The translations under genes and the position numbers were made by a program. The notes beneath the pieces were generated by a model. It was not told the DNA's origin. It saw only the letters and a program-made list of their open reading frames with translations, and did no database searches. Of a stretch of 64,000 bases of DNA, positions 12,048-23,468 are shown in pieces (position 1 is the stretch's first letter; each line of letters opens with the position of its first letter). Source of the stretch: Rusavskia elegans (taxonomy: Eukaryota > Ascomycota > Lecanoromycetes > Teloschistales > Teloschistaceae); contig SAUG01000029.1 of the NCBI GenBank assembly GCA_011316305.1, forward strand, positions 620,001 through 684,000. Direction: 5' to 3'.

Positions 12048-12794
12048 TGTGATATGGACCGCGTGTTCTGAAGAAATTGTTAGCGAAGGTAAGGCTTTAC
12101 AACGACCGTTGTTATGGTTGAAGGGTTTGAGGTTGCAGTATCGTGTGCTTGGTTGTGGTGATGGTGGAAAATGAAAGACTACGAGAGGAAGAAGTCAAAT
12201 ATGTATCACCACGCTCAGAAAGTGATGAGAAACAAGAAAAAAGCTTTTGGCATATGTCAACAGTAAATAGAGGTACATCCATCACATGAGCGCAGCATCA
12301 ATAATCAGATTTCTAGTTTCAAATGTTGAGTCCGCTCCAGGGCATTTGACACATCAGGGTTGGTTTGCATTCATTCAATCAGTCATACGATACCTCGACT
12401 ATCAGCCAAATTAGATGTTTCGCCAGCACATGAGATAACGAACACTTGGAAGCTATATGTAGTACCGGTATCCATAGAACGGATAATGAAATGTCCTTTG
12501 TCTGCACGTACGATCCCCTTCTGTACCGGACGTTCGTTCAGATCTGGAAAGCTCCTTCCCTGAAGCTCATCGCCGTGCAAGGTCTCGCAAAGTGCACAAA
12601 TTAGTGGTTCGACGTGGTGTGCCGTGCCTATGACTAATGAAGGAAAGAGGTGGTCTCCTAGAAGGCGGAGAAATTAAAAACGTTTCGTGATCAGCTACTG
12701 GCCGCAAAGAATGTGCACTGCGAGGGGGAAGAGCAAGGACAATTTAGCTTTCTTTTTCCGCTGGCAGCTTACTCAGTGACGAAGGTATCCGTAG
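12048..12794. other. Intergenic, with a weak minus-strand frame
   Basis: The minus strand has an open stretch about 12383-12650 that includes CALCETLHGDELQGRSFPDL. It has no recognised domain and no convincing start, and may be a gene relic. Nothing else was identified. Confidence 0.35.
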
Positions 12795-13570
12795 TCAGCC
12801 AAAATTGCGATTGAGCCGCCGAGTGATACGTCTCGCCCATTGCATAGGAAGCTTGCTATCCGGGTGAGGCTCGTGAATGATTATGCTACTGAACGAAGAC
12901 TTTTCAGCTGGCTTGAATAGCTAAGCCGATCCCTGAAGCTTCTCGGCGCCTAATCCGATATTGACCATTGCTATTATGAAGTCGTTCCATGACAGTTTGC
13001 CAGGGAGTGTTTCGGCTACCGGCTTGCCAAAATGTGCCGCAAAGGTATTAAAAGCCTTCTTAACCACTAATCCTGGGATTGCAGCGTTTGCGGTACCAAT
13101 CGTAGTTTCTGCACCTACATCTGGGGTATCTGTTTCCATGTGATCTGCCGATGGGTCCCGGGTCTTCGTCTCGTGTCGAACTGCTAGACGTGACAGAGTG
13201 TTATTAAGACCAAAGTCTGTCGGATGGGAGTAGCGGTACATCAACAACCCCACTGGTGATCCTAAAGAGACTGAGAACGAGTTGTCAGACAGCGGTATAG
13301 TGTCATCCAATCACTCACAATCCTTTGGTAAAGGCAAAGCTGGAGGGCGCAGAAGAACCTGTGGAGTAATCTTCTAGGTCAACGAACAACATCGGCAGGA
13401 CTGACCCAGATATTGGAAGGGTAACTGGTGATCGTGTCGCATTCCTTCACTTGCTCGTCAATACGATCGAAGGCATGGCCCAGTATAGACTGATCAGGTC
13501 CAACAAATTTGCATGGTGATTTTTTAATAACAATAGCACATAGCGATCTGAGGCATTGCTCGCATTTTAG
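12795..13570 (-). pseudogene. 3' part of an uncharacterised fungal gene, interrupted by a stop
   Basis: Three exon-like blocks read in one frame after splicing: about 13412-13570 (KCEQCLRSLCAIVIKKSPC ... TSYPSNIW), a short block encoding VLLRPPALPLPKD, and one from GSPVGLLMYRYSHPTDFG downward. The last block meets TAG at 12921-12923 but stays open in the same frame for 41 more codons, including HEPHPDSKLPMQWARRITRR and LNRNFG, to a TGA at 12795. The C-terminal HEPHP...ARR...RRLNR pattern resembles what I recall of fungal 'ipa'-like proteins; that match is weak. TAG in place of TGG is a CpA-to-TpA change on the opposite strand. No upstream exons were found, so the gene is probably a truncated relic. 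Confidence 0.55.
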
Positions 13571-14145
13571 CTTATCTTAAGTCGTCAGTAGGATATGTGG
13601 AAAGGACAATTTACTGAAACTCTTCAACGCAGAAATGTTTTGCTATTTTTCAGCTATGATGCTGCTTGACCGACTCGTCAGCCGCACCCCTCTCTAGACA
13701 TATTCAGAGCGTGTTCCTCGAATTCGGTCTTCCAACCTTGACGTTGTGTGCTGTCTATCTCGTGCACTGGTAGGGCATCCGTTTTGGCAGGCAGTCCAGG
13801 TATCGGTTGCGAAGGGATGCTCGACAACATCGCCTTGCGATCAATAGCTAAGACGCCGGTAGTTACATTTCAGGCTTCTTTGAATATACAGTATGACAGC
13901 GACTAACGGCAACGGTCGTTGGGCTTTTTATCCTCCCTCGGAATGTTGCTTGTGCGTTGGAAGGTTCTGCTCAAGTTGACTTTAACCGCAATATATGTAG
14001 GCGATATGCGACACGACTCAGACATATATCAGCATGACGCATCGGTATTAGGTGCTGACACCATGAAAGTTCTGGGCACACGCCGAATCCTCAAACATCA
14101 GCCCAAGATACCATATACCATCCTTGAACACCTAGAGAAAAGAAG
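13571..14145. other. Intergenic, no gene seen
   Basis: Between the relic gene and the secreted-protein gene. Short frames only; presumably the promoter of the gene at 14146. Confidence 0.4.
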
Positions 14146-14829
14146 ATGCGGCGCAAACCTTCTACCTCCATCTGTCCACTGCTATCATGCATAATTCTGC
14201 TCGTCCACTACACATCAGCGCTGATTCTACCAATGGGGCCACGAACTGGATCTCCAAAACCCAACAGACTATCCATTCTTAATGATTTGTCCATCACCGA
14301 CAACATCGCCTCTGTCCTCCGCACTCTAGCTGCTTCGTCACAGATCCAATACAAAGAAGCCAAGTTGCGTTCAGTCTACATGAGCACCCTCCAGCCCACG
14401 ACAGAAAGTTATCCATTACCGCAGTACAGTGATCTCGATCACTTCCGATTCCTCGTGCTCAATTTATCCGCCGGTGGACCTGCCCCGGCAGAAGGACGGC
14501 GGGACTGGATATATCTCAGCAACAAGTTCCCATCAAACTGGGACGAATGGAACGAGCCTTGTATCCACCCGTTCGGATTGCCAGAGACATCCTATCCGCA
14601 TGAGATCCACTGGGAGGAGGTATCAGCGCACATGAGTGTAGAGCATGCGGTAGAATTGATGAGGGATGCAGGATATCGCGATACGTTTGCAGTGGTGTTC
14701 TTGGTTGATCAGAATGGACAAGGAGATCTAACGTGGGGATTCGATTATTATGGCGGAAGCGACAATGCGATTGTATTTGTAAATGTCTCGACGGGGCATG
14801 TGACGTACAACATAGGCTCTGGCCGGTGA
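14146..14829 (+). CDS. Predicted secreted protein, uncharacterised
   Basis: A single exon of 227 codons with an ATG at 14146. The N-terminus is a plausible signal peptide: basic start (MRRKPS) then a hydrophobic core (PLLSCIILLVHYTSA). The mature part is about 200 residues with few cysteines, several tryptophans and aromatic clusters (DWIYLSNKFPSNWDEWNEPC, DLTWGFDYYGGSD), and ends VTYNIGSGR. I do not recognise the family. The lack of transmembrane segments after the leader suggests secretion. Confidence 0.65.
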   Translation: MRRKPSTSICPLLSCIILLVHYTSALILPMGPRTGSPKPNRLSILNDLSITDNIASVLRTLAASSQIQYKEAKLRSVYMSTLQPTTESYPLPQYSDLDHFRFLVLNLSAGGPAPAEGRRDWIYLSNKFPSNWDEWNEPCIHPFGLPETSYPHEIHWEEVSAHMSVEHAVELMRDAGYRDTFAVVFLVDQNGQGDLTWGFDYYGGSDNAIVFVNVSTGHVTYNIGSGR

Positions 14830-15568
14830 TGTATGTACGTTTCTAAGCTTGTGCTGGAGATCGGGGACAAATTGGGTCAGCCCATACAGCCTCCCTTGTT
14901 TCGTTGAAAAGAAATCGTTGCATGGGGGACACCAGTAACCCGGAATGATTTGAAGAGGAGCTAAACTCGTTCCTAGCAGATACCCATACAGAGTCGGCGA
15001 TCTTGAAAAATGCGTACGGACCGTGTTACATATACCCTTATTGGTCCAGATTCGATATCGGACGTCTGGATAGTTGTTAGGGAAAGATAACATTGATTAT
15101 GACAGATAGAGGGTAGAAACTCGATCATCGCAAGTGGCTTGAAAGACCTGACGAGGTATTTAAGAATTTGCTGCCTGTTGGCCCAATCAAGAATCCTTAT
15201 GGCTCGAAATAGCAAGAGGTTGAAAGTCTGCTTTGGATCTAAGGTAGGCAAACCTCTTGCCAAACAGCGACAGATTTCCAAGCGTCCGTCAAGTCAACCA
15301 CATGATTTGTCGGCCTACCTGTACAACGCATGAAAGCTGAAGGCCCCTTGAACAAATGGAACGAGGCGGGGTCCCTGGTGAAAAAGCTCGGTCCTGCAGG
15401 ATTGCCTTAGGTATGATGCAAGGCTTCCGGTTCAAGGCGCTGGAACGGTCGACCTGCCGAGATGACTCAATCCCGAGGAATACTAAGGGTCGTTCAATCC
15501 AAGGAAAATCCCAGCCAATAAAGACAAGTCCATCCCTTTCACAGGCTTCACCCATCACGTAGGAAGCT
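14830..15568. other. Intergenic, upstream of the O-methyltransferase
   Basis: No supported gene. A minus-strand frame (15289-15693) overlaps the first coding exon of the O-methyltransferase and shows no domain. Confidence 0.4.
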
Positions 15569-16611
15569 ATGAGTAGCTTGATCATGTTTGAAAGCGTGCT
15601 ACCCTTCTCCCCAGATCTGGCGAAGAAAGTGGCGGAATACTGTGAGAGACATTCCGAAGGTAGTATCCAGCCACGAATCTTCAATATTTCCACTCAGCTA
15701 AGGCATAGCTTTCAATCCTTCTAGCTTTACCACCGCACTTGCACGACCGCTGGGAATGGACAAAGTGTCACTACCGCGGCGCAGAAATCCACAACGACGC
15801 GGAAATGATGTCGTTCAGGCTGCAGGGTCAATGGATGATTTGGATGGCCCAATGGATTGCACCAAAACGGGGTGAGTCATCCTTTGAGAAATCACGCGGC
15901 TTTGGTTGCCGGTGGTGAGCATGGATTGAAAGCCCCCTGTGATCGAGTCCTCGAGATTGGTACTTTCACAGGCTTCTCCACCGTCGCATGGTATGAAGGG
16001 ACAAGGGCCACCGGATCTGAAATAATTACCCTCGACATACAATCCGAAGTCCTCAAAACCAAATCGAATTTCTTCATGGAGCTGGGTGTGGACGACCGGA
16101 TTACTCTGGTGGAAGGTCTAGCCGCCAAAACGTCAGTCTGACCCGGTGCGGGCCTCTTCAGCGTCGAACAATCTCATAGCATGCCTCCTCTAGGCTCAAC
16201 ACGATCGAAGGGGAATTCGACCTGATCTTCTTCGACGCAAACAAGGAGAACCAGAAGCTGTATCTGGATCTCAGATTGGAGCAGCGTCTATTGTCCCCCA
16301 AAGGCGTGATTGTCATCGATAATGGTCAGTCACCTTTCAACGACCCCGGTCCACGCTCTGGCTGCTCCGAAGCATCTACTTACAAATCGAAAACCTTCGC
16401 ACGCGGACTAACAGTGGGAAATGGTTTCAACCCCTTCCTCGAACTACTCTGGCGCCCGTTTTGGGAGACTGCAGGCGAGACACTGCGGAAGGTCAACCAG
16501 GACTTCCTGGAAGATCCACGAGTCGATACCTTAATACTACCGCTCTTCGACGGGGTAACACGGATAAGATGGAAGGAAGGGTTTCCGGCCAAGCGTGGAC
16601 CATCGGTCTGA
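15569..16611 (+). CDS. Class I SAM-dependent O-methyltransferase (CCoAOMT/COMT type)
   Basis: Transfers a methyl group from SAM to a hydroxyl, probably a phenolic one, in the cytosol. Exons 15569-15659, 15725-15871, 15948-16131 and 16194-16611 total 840 nt (279 aa) in frame. The ATG at 15569 directly follows an in-frame stop. Splicing at 15872-15947 joins WMAQWIAPKR to VLEIGTFTGFS, recreating the family's SAM-binding motif; DLIFFDANKENQ supplies the metal-binding Asp, then GVIVIDN and a C-terminal LILPLFDGVTRIR. A 48-nt GT-AG stretch just after VIDN could be a fourth, in-frame intron, giving 263 aa. It lies beside a second methyltransferase and P450s, which suggests a tailoring role. Substrate unknown. 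Confidence 0.85.
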
Positions 16612-16968
16612 TTCGTTGCGGCGCGGTTGGGGATCCCACGTCAATCAAGTCAAAGCCCGATCTCGGCGACTTGAGGAGGGGGCGAGGCCTCAGCTGCAAT
16701 CGCTACAAAACCCCAGCAAAACGACAATCAATGGGTACTTCTGTCGGATACAGGATGCCATCACAATCGGCCTTGAAGTTTTCCTGGGAGCTTGATGCAA
16801 TCTCTGGTCCAGGAGCCTCCTTGAGTGATCCATTGAGCAACCTCCCAACTGCAGCATACTGGAACCTGCATGTTCATGAGCTGGCCAACTTTACAGTTTC
16901 CTATCCTATCCGCTTCACAAGAAAGTCGAAGGCTCTGCTCATATCTTGCACATTAGCATTTGGGCATC

Positions 16969-17926
16969 ATGCCCATCGAATCTTCGAAGCAGGCAGGCTT
17001 CGAGGCACGCTACGTTGAAGTCCTTCTCCTGGATGAATCCAATATCAATTCGCGGGACTACACTGCTGGCCTGGAATTGCTGCGCAAATACTCCGGCATC
17101 CCTGAAGATCAGATTGTGTCCCACGTCGCTGAGATTGTAAGCCTCCTACGTGCTTTTACTTCTGCTCGTCGGCGACGCTAACGAGCCATCCTTCGATGCT
17201 CGCCGGGCAGCAACGCGAGCCTACGCCATATGTCCCTATCCATGCATAGGTCTCTTTCGCTTCCTCGTCTGCTCTCTCTCAGAGCATCCGCTCTATCCAG
17301 ATATACTCACGCGCCTCGCTCAGGATGCCAAATTGGTGGACCTGGGGTGCTGCTTCGCCCAAGATATCCGCAAGCTCGCGTACGATGGGGCTCGCACTCG
17401 CAACTGTACGGCGGTTGATCTCGAGCCCCGCTTCTTCAGCATCTCCGAGGATCTGTTCCAAGACCGCGGACGGCTGGAAGCCTCGTTCGTAGGCGCGGAT
17501 ATCTTCGACGCCGATGAGAAGTTGTGGACGGAATTGGAGGGGAATGTGGACATTGTCCACGCATCTAGCCTTTTTCATCTTTTTGGCCTCGAAAAACAGC
17601 GCCGAATTGCTTGCTTGATATCGAGAATAGTAAAGCCGGCGCCGGGTAGTCTGGTCGTGGGACTGCAGCTTGCGGCAAAGGAAAAGGCCGAGCATATCCC
17701 AATTTTCAACGACCAGGAACCGTCATTTGGCCATTCATTGGAAAGCATGCAGACAATGTGGAACGACGCGGTGAAGGATATCGAGTCGACAGCAGGCAGC
17801 CTACTCCGATGGCAGGTTGATTTGACACCGCGTGATGTTCCCAAGAGCCATCGTATAGGCTTCTCAAGCGACAAGAGGCTTATAGAGGTGCTATGGGTTG
17901 CTAAGCTCGTGGATGGTGCATGTTAG
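16969..17926 (+). CDS. SAM methyltransferase of the fungal meroterpenoid-cluster type
   Basis: Resembles the methyltransferases (AdrK/AusD-type) that act as tailoring enzymes in fungal meroterpenoid pathways. Exon 1 (16969-17136) encodes MPIESSKQAGF ... IPEDQIVSHVAEI. Exon 2 encodes AYAICPYPCIGLFRFL, the SAM motif VDLGCCFAQDIRKLAYDGA, then VHASSLFHLF and PAPGSLVVGLQ. These match the family's PYPCI, LDIGCCFGND and HASSFFHLF landmarks. With an acceptor at 17185 the total is 909 nt (302 aa), in frame. That acceptor sits only 3 nt after a CTAAC branch-like site, so the junction is the weak point; the better-looking acceptor at 17210 would break the frame. The gene follows the O-methyltransferase on the same strand. 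Confidence 0.75.
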
Positions 17927-18089
17927 CGGCAAAACTCTTCCGGCTTTCAGATCTTGGAGTGATCTTTACACCCTTTGTTTGTACCATGGAATAGCTTTAT
18001 TATTGCAACAGGGCAACTATATAGCTGCTTCGATGTACCACAGGTGACTCTGTGCTCCTGTCCATCGTGAAGGGGCGGCCACTTTTCTT

Positions 18090-19096
18090 TCATCGAAAGG
18101 TACAATTTCGACTTGCGCACTGCTTGAATCGAGGAATTTGCAGCTTGTAGATCACTGGAAGGGGCAGAACGAGGATAAAAAGGTCCGTCACCAGGTCTAC
18201 AATACCCACAGCCAGATATCCTGCGTCGCGGTTTGCGCAATGCCTATACGGTATACTGTGATCCCATCCATACGTAATAGGAGAACACCGGGCCCAGATC
18301 ACAGCAGCGGCAAGTACACTCCAGACAAAGACAAAGAACATAATGAAATAAGTTGCAACCCCGGCTACCGGTCAGCTGAACCGAGAGGTAGTGCAAGAAG
18401 TGGGGCAAATATGAGTGGAGATGCTCACCTGATAGACCGAAGAGGGAATATCCGCTTATAAAGGAGACATATACTCCATTTACTCGAAGTCATAGCCGTG
18501 CCGTAGCAGACACCTTGACCGGCAACGATCTGGAGATTAGTTATCAGCGCACCAGACCGACTTTCTGCAAGAGTATCTGCTCACCTGGAGGCTGACTTTC
18601 AGGTTTTGTAGCGACACTGCTGTTTGATCATGGCCAGTAGCCCCTAGAAAGATAGCTTAAGGTTGTCAGCGTACGGTTATCCTTTCAGAGCAAGGGCACA
18701 GCTCACCACAGTAGGTCATAATAGCCTGGGCGTGAAACGATAACTACGGTCATTGTCAGATACGGGTCTCAGGTAGAAGACAATTCGGACGATACCAAAG
18801 CCAGGAAGACGAGATAATCTTCTGCAACGGAAGGTTTTTTGGGAGAGCCGGCGTGCGTAAATACGAAGGGAGACCGCGATCTTGGTGAGTATCAAGTTTA
18901 TGGTATTGAAACCAAAGACCGATCTTGAGTTTTCTGTCGTCAGCTCCAGAACGGGCAGAGAACGTGTAAAGTGGTGCATAGCTGGTCGGCGGATGTGGAG
19001 AGTCTGGGTAAGATACACAGAGTAGGTCTGAAACAACAAGAGATCAATGGAGAGATCGGTGAGGTTTGTTTTTGCTATTTCGGAGAATCTTTCCAC
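18090..19096 (-). pseudogene. PTH11-like/fungal rhodopsin-fold integral membrane protein, decayed
   Basis: Exon-like blocks recover the family order: SLRIYARRLSQ then, one frame over, KPSVAEDYLVFLAL; QAIMTYCG; ATGHDQTAVSLQNLKVSLQ; IVAGQGVCYGTAMTSSKWSI; and VLAAAVIWARCSPITYGWDH to LVLPLPVIYKLQIPRFKQ. These correspond to the middle helices of the fungal seven-helix family. The first frame break is in an A6 run near 18837. A second follows FKQ near 18120, after which no family-like C-terminal helices are found, so the last part is lost. Boundaries are approximate. Such receptors are common near fungal metabolite clusters. Confidence 0.65.
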
Positions 19097-19472
19097 TTAT
19101 ACAAGGCCTTTCCCATAGGTAGAGCTAGAAGTACTCGTTGCGGCTTACGGCTCTCTTGCCTCACGTATACAGTAACGTCCATGATCATCAAGATATCGGA
19201 CAGCCTTGCAAGAATTTTTCGATACCTTATAAGACCGCGCCGTAAGCCATCTATATACCTAACGAGGGTTGGCTCGATAAGGATAGAAGGCAGTCGGCCC
19301 AATCGGGACTTCAATGTCGTAATATCTAGATCTGCGAGTATATTCGATATAGTTTTACAAGGGTGGGCCATGCAGGAACACTACGTCGTAAACCTCCATC
19401 AGACCTCAAATGCCCACTAAGATCAAGTCAATTGTAGGGCCCCTGGTTTGGTGTGGTTTTGAAGGTTTACAG

Positions 19473-20757
19473 TTATGAGCCTGGGTTGTGCAATACGTAG
19501 GCCAGGATCGAGAAACAGAGCCGCCACGTATTGGTGTTGGCTCTGGTTCGAGCCGTCAGCATGTGGTCTTTGAAAAAGAAAAATGTGGAGTAGATTAAGG
19601 ATGGGATTTTACATACACCCAGTATACCATGGCGAGGCACCCTGCGATATCATGGGTACTGATATCCCACGCCCGCATTTCCGATTGGAACTTGCTGACG
19701 AACGAAGCGCCGCCGGCCTTCTCGTCAGCAGGTAATTCCAGGTATGCCACAAGCGCATTTTGCAGCTTGCTCCTTGCGGCTAACATATCGTCCGACCAAG
19801 GTCTGGGAATAGAGTATAGCAGTTTCCACATCTTGCTCTCGAATTACAGAAAATTCCTCGCCAAATCGGTTCCAAGCGCAACAGTGCAGGCCCGAAGAAA
19901 GCGGCAGAGGTACTTTCGATGAGCGTGTGACTGAGCCAGCTCACCAGCGAGATGGGCCGACTGGTGTTGTTTTCTGTACGGAAACGTGGGTTTGACAACG
20001 ATTTATGTAGCGCCATTTTTTGATCTAAAAGGTCGAGGCAAGTTTCTTGAGCGGTATCCAGATATTTTCCGGGCGTAAGCTGTGTGACAAACAATGCGGC
20101 GCCAAGATGGACCATGTTTTTTCGACCAGGGTTGGGTTCGAGAGTCGTTGACGCAGGGAGCGATGGGGGTGGATCTTCGAACAAAATTTGCAAACCTGGC
20201 TTCGTGACACTGAATCGGGACACGAAGTTGACCGTGGAGATGTCGTGGTTCAAATCCTCGACTGCCATTTGCGTGGCATAGATATGGTTGGTCGACATGA
20301 AAACGTATATATCGTCCGCCCTGCGACTGTGAAAGCCACAGGCTCTCGAGTGTTGTTGAAATATTTTCTGTGTCTCAGTCAATAATGCCAGGAGCCAAAA
20401 AAGCAAAGCTGGATCTACTTACCTGGCGTCATTGATGGTGCCCTCGATATCCTTGAAGAAAGAAATCGTGTGACCTGTGAAAGAAAGCAGACCCTGATTA
20501 GACAGAAGGCTGGAGTTATCTTAGCAGAGAACGGTCACATGCCTAGATCTGCTTTACCGTCAGTTTCTTGCGGCCGAAAATTTCGAGAAGTTTCACTCAC
20601 ATGGTATCATGTATGGTACCTATTTCGGGTCATGAGGCCTCAATGTTGGTATGATTGTAAATCTTACGTTCCACCAAAGCAACCATGAGCTAAAGAGGAT
20701 CAGAGGTACCAAACTCCATGGATGCTGGTCAATCCAATTGGGGAGAGCTTGTATCAT
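19473..20757 (-). pseudogene. Cytochrome P450 pseudogene, truncated before the heme loop
   Basis: A relative of the intact P450 at 21679-23468 with the same exon layout. It reads from ATG 20757 (membrane-anchor-like PWSLVPLILFSSWLLWWNVR), through GHTISFFKDIEGTINDA, AFTVAGRTIY and SWLSHTLIESTSAAFFGP, to ILAYVLHNPGS followed by TAA at 19473-19475. Lesions: an in-frame TAG before VPYMIP (near 20607), one-base losses in T runs near 20308 and 19835, and absence of the ExxR helix and the cysteine heme-binding loop. Without the heme loop it cannot be a functional P450. It probably arose by tandem duplication followed by decay. Confidence 0.8.
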
Positions 20758-21678
20758 CCCCAGCAACGCCATTGATGCGGACGTTGTGTACAATTTGAAG
20801 AGAGATGGAATTACTGTTGGGAAATCAGCTTAGGTAACAAGACGAAGGTGGAAGTTGCCTAAGCCAGACACTCGAAAGATGGAGAGTGAGTAGAATGGAT
20901 GACAGTATCGAGATTGGAGAATGAGACTTTAAAACGGATGGAATGGCATGGCATTTCCGAGACGAAGTAACGAGAAAAGCCTGCTGTATGAACAAGTAGC
21001 GACAAAACCGATACGGTCCATGTATGGCGGACCACCCTGAAGTGTGGCAATTTACCCAACCTTGTTCGACCAAGCTTACATGCGCTCTGGGGGTCATCCT
21101 ATATGCTGCCTACCACCGTTTGTAGGAGTCGTGCCTTACAGCAATAGCAAATGCCTGAGAAAAGTGAGGCAATTGCTGCAAGAGATCAGCTCGAAGGAGT
21201 GTGCCCCGAATCACTTGTAAAACCCTGTTTTGAGGTAAATGGCTAAGCCTGAAAGGTTTTTGACTGGACAGCCTGATCGCTGACTGTATCCCTTGTGCCA
21301 CACAAAATCCTGCGGATCGTTTAGGCCAATCATTAAGTGGATGTGACGAATACCCAATTTGCAGACGACTGTGAGGCGAAGGGATTCCGAACCATAAGAC
21401 ACCCATGCGTGTTATCAAGGTAACAGTAGCCTATCGAAGGAAGACGTTTATCGAGCCTTGGAATACCACGCGAGATACAGATCCCTCCTCTATCGGGATC
21501 AGACCGGAGTGATCACTTTTCGGGACTTGGCACAACGACCTGACATGTCTCGATGATAGGTGAGGTTTCAGTGCTACAGGATACCATATTCTGCCTAGGG
21601 TATGCAGGCAAATCTACATTCCACACAGGAGAAGCAGCTTGAAGCTTTACTCCAACCGGGCAGCACACCAGCTCTTCT
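20758..21678. other. Intergenic between the two related P450s
   Basis: Contains the upstream flank of the P450 pseudogene and the 3' flank of the intact P450. No recognisable exon of either gene or any repeat was found. Confidence 0.45.
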
Positions 21679-23468
21679 CTATGTGGCCTTCTTGCGGACC
21701 ATAACACAGACATCTTGTCCTGGCATCGGTGTCATGATACCCAAGCACGGTTTCTTAGTATCGAGCTCCGGAAACGTTTGCGTCTCTGCGGATGCCAAGC
21801 TAATATTATCGAAGCGACAAAGAGCCAGCGAAACAAAAGTAAGCACCTCCCACCGAGCGACGTACCGGCCGGGACAGTAAGTGGAACCACCGCCGAAAGG
21901 TCGAAAACCGGGGTTTTTGTGCAGCTTGTTGTTCTTGAGGAAGCGCTCGGGTTCGAATCCGCCGGTATTGCTGCCAAAGATGTCCTGGTTGAAATGTAGT
22001 TGACGGAAGGGAAGCAAGACTTTGCCGCCTTTGCGAAGAACTTTGTCTCCAAGAGGCGTGTCGGACTCCACTGTACGGATAGACGCTGAAGCAGTAGTTA
22101 ACCGCAGGACTTCGTTGAACAGTGCGATTAAGCGAGGACATTCGTCGATGCGTATCTCTAGCCTGGTCGTTCCAGCAGCGACGATGGGTTCGACTTCAGC
22201 TTTGATAGTTGCGTATAGCGAGGGATCGAACACCATGTATACCATCATCCAGAAAGAGAGCTTGTAGGCATTGCTTAAAATTCTTCAAGCTGTCAGTCTG
22301 ACGATCATGTAATGGGAAACAAATAGGGAACATCGACACTGGGCCATCGAGTAGCAGGGAATAGAAGCTTCACTTACACCCACGCAAGGGAGGTAATCAT
22401 GGCGGCCAGGTCTTTCGTGCTCATCTCCAGCTTACTGGTCTCCATTTCCAGTTTCTGAATGAGCCATACTCCATCTGGCCTCTTGTCCCTTGGCAGATTG
22501 AGCCAGGTCTCCACAGCAGCCACGAGCTGATCCTTTGCGTGGTACATATCTTTGGAGATCATGCGTGGATATTTGTAGGTGAGCTTCCAGCTTTCTTCAT
22601 CAAACGCAGCAAAGTGTTGCAACAGCTGAGGATCGATCTGCAACAGCTGCGGGCCGAAGAATGCTGTAATGACACTTTCAAGGAGCACTTTGCGACTCCA
22701 TTCGAGAAGGCCGACCGTCTTGACTCCGTCCATCGTCGTAGCACCGGGGGTTCGTGGTAGCTGGTCCCATTGTATAGCCGAGTCGATCAGGCCGAGGACG
22801 CGTTGCCAGAGTACATCAAGTCGATCCCCTGGCAGCAGCTGTTCCCTGTAGTAGTCCTCACCGGCATGAGCCAGTGCTTTGTGTAGGCCGCCAAGGTTGT
22901 CACTTTTGTCCGGTGTACTCCACAGCTTTGTGATGCCGTCATCACTGACACCAATGGATCTCATGACATCCCGAATGTATTCGTCGAAGGTGAGGGTCTT
23001 GGTATTTTTGTAGATGTCTGTAACGTCTTGAGGGGAGGTGACAATGTAGAGCAGTTGCCCCGCGACCATCAAAGCGAATGGTTCTCGCGAGTCTCGGAAA
23101 TGCACCCTTTTCCCACGGTCAGCTTCGACCGTCTAGGAACCCAATAATCCATGAGAAGGGAGCATCTACCTTGCCTTTGTAAAGGTCCCTTCGGTGTCTT
23201 TGAAGAAGCTAATAGCATGACCTGTGAAGGATGTTCAGCAACCTTTCAGTCAGTCCCAGGGTCGACGCCAGCATTTCTACCTAACACTGAAGGTGATATG
23301 TTAGCACCAGCTCAGGCGATGATGGGGCGATGGATTTGTACCTGGGATCCAGTATGGTAGCAGCCGGGGCTCTCGAGCTTGCAGAGCGGGCTTCAGAGTA
23401 AACGTCCAAACGCGCCATGTGAGCCATGCTATTGTTATGACCAGTGAGGTGGAATAGAAGTAATCCAT
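21679..23468 (-). CDS. Cytochrome P450 monooxygenase (CYP7/8- or prostacyclin synthase-like)
   Basis: ER-anchored heme-thiolate oxygenase. Four exons start at ATG 23468 and total 1503 nt (500 aa) in frame; introns include 22274-22377. The N-terminal anchor is MDYFYSTSLVITIAWLTWRV. GHAISFFKDTEGTF and PFALMVAGQLLYIVTSP follow, then the K-helix ExxR (FNEVLRLT, about residues 357-360), and the heme loop PFGGGSTYCPGRYVA with the ligand cysteine near residue 436. No lesion is seen. With the two methyltransferases it is likely a tailoring enzyme of a specialised-metabolite pathway. Its neighbour at 19473-20757 is a degraded paralogue. The substrate cannot be predicted. Confidence 0.9.

Noticed and set aside
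15289..15693. 134-codon minus-strand frame
   Set aside because: It overlaps the first exon of the O-methyltransferase, has no domain and no splice support.
19075..19371. Minus-strand 98-codon frame upstream of the membrane-protein relic
   Set aside because: Arginine/leucine-rich without a recognisable domain; probably chance or part of decayed DNA.
21950..21965. tRNA B-box-like GGTTCGAATCC
   Set aside because: It lies in the P450 coding sequence (GFEPERF region) and has no A-box partner or cloverleaf.
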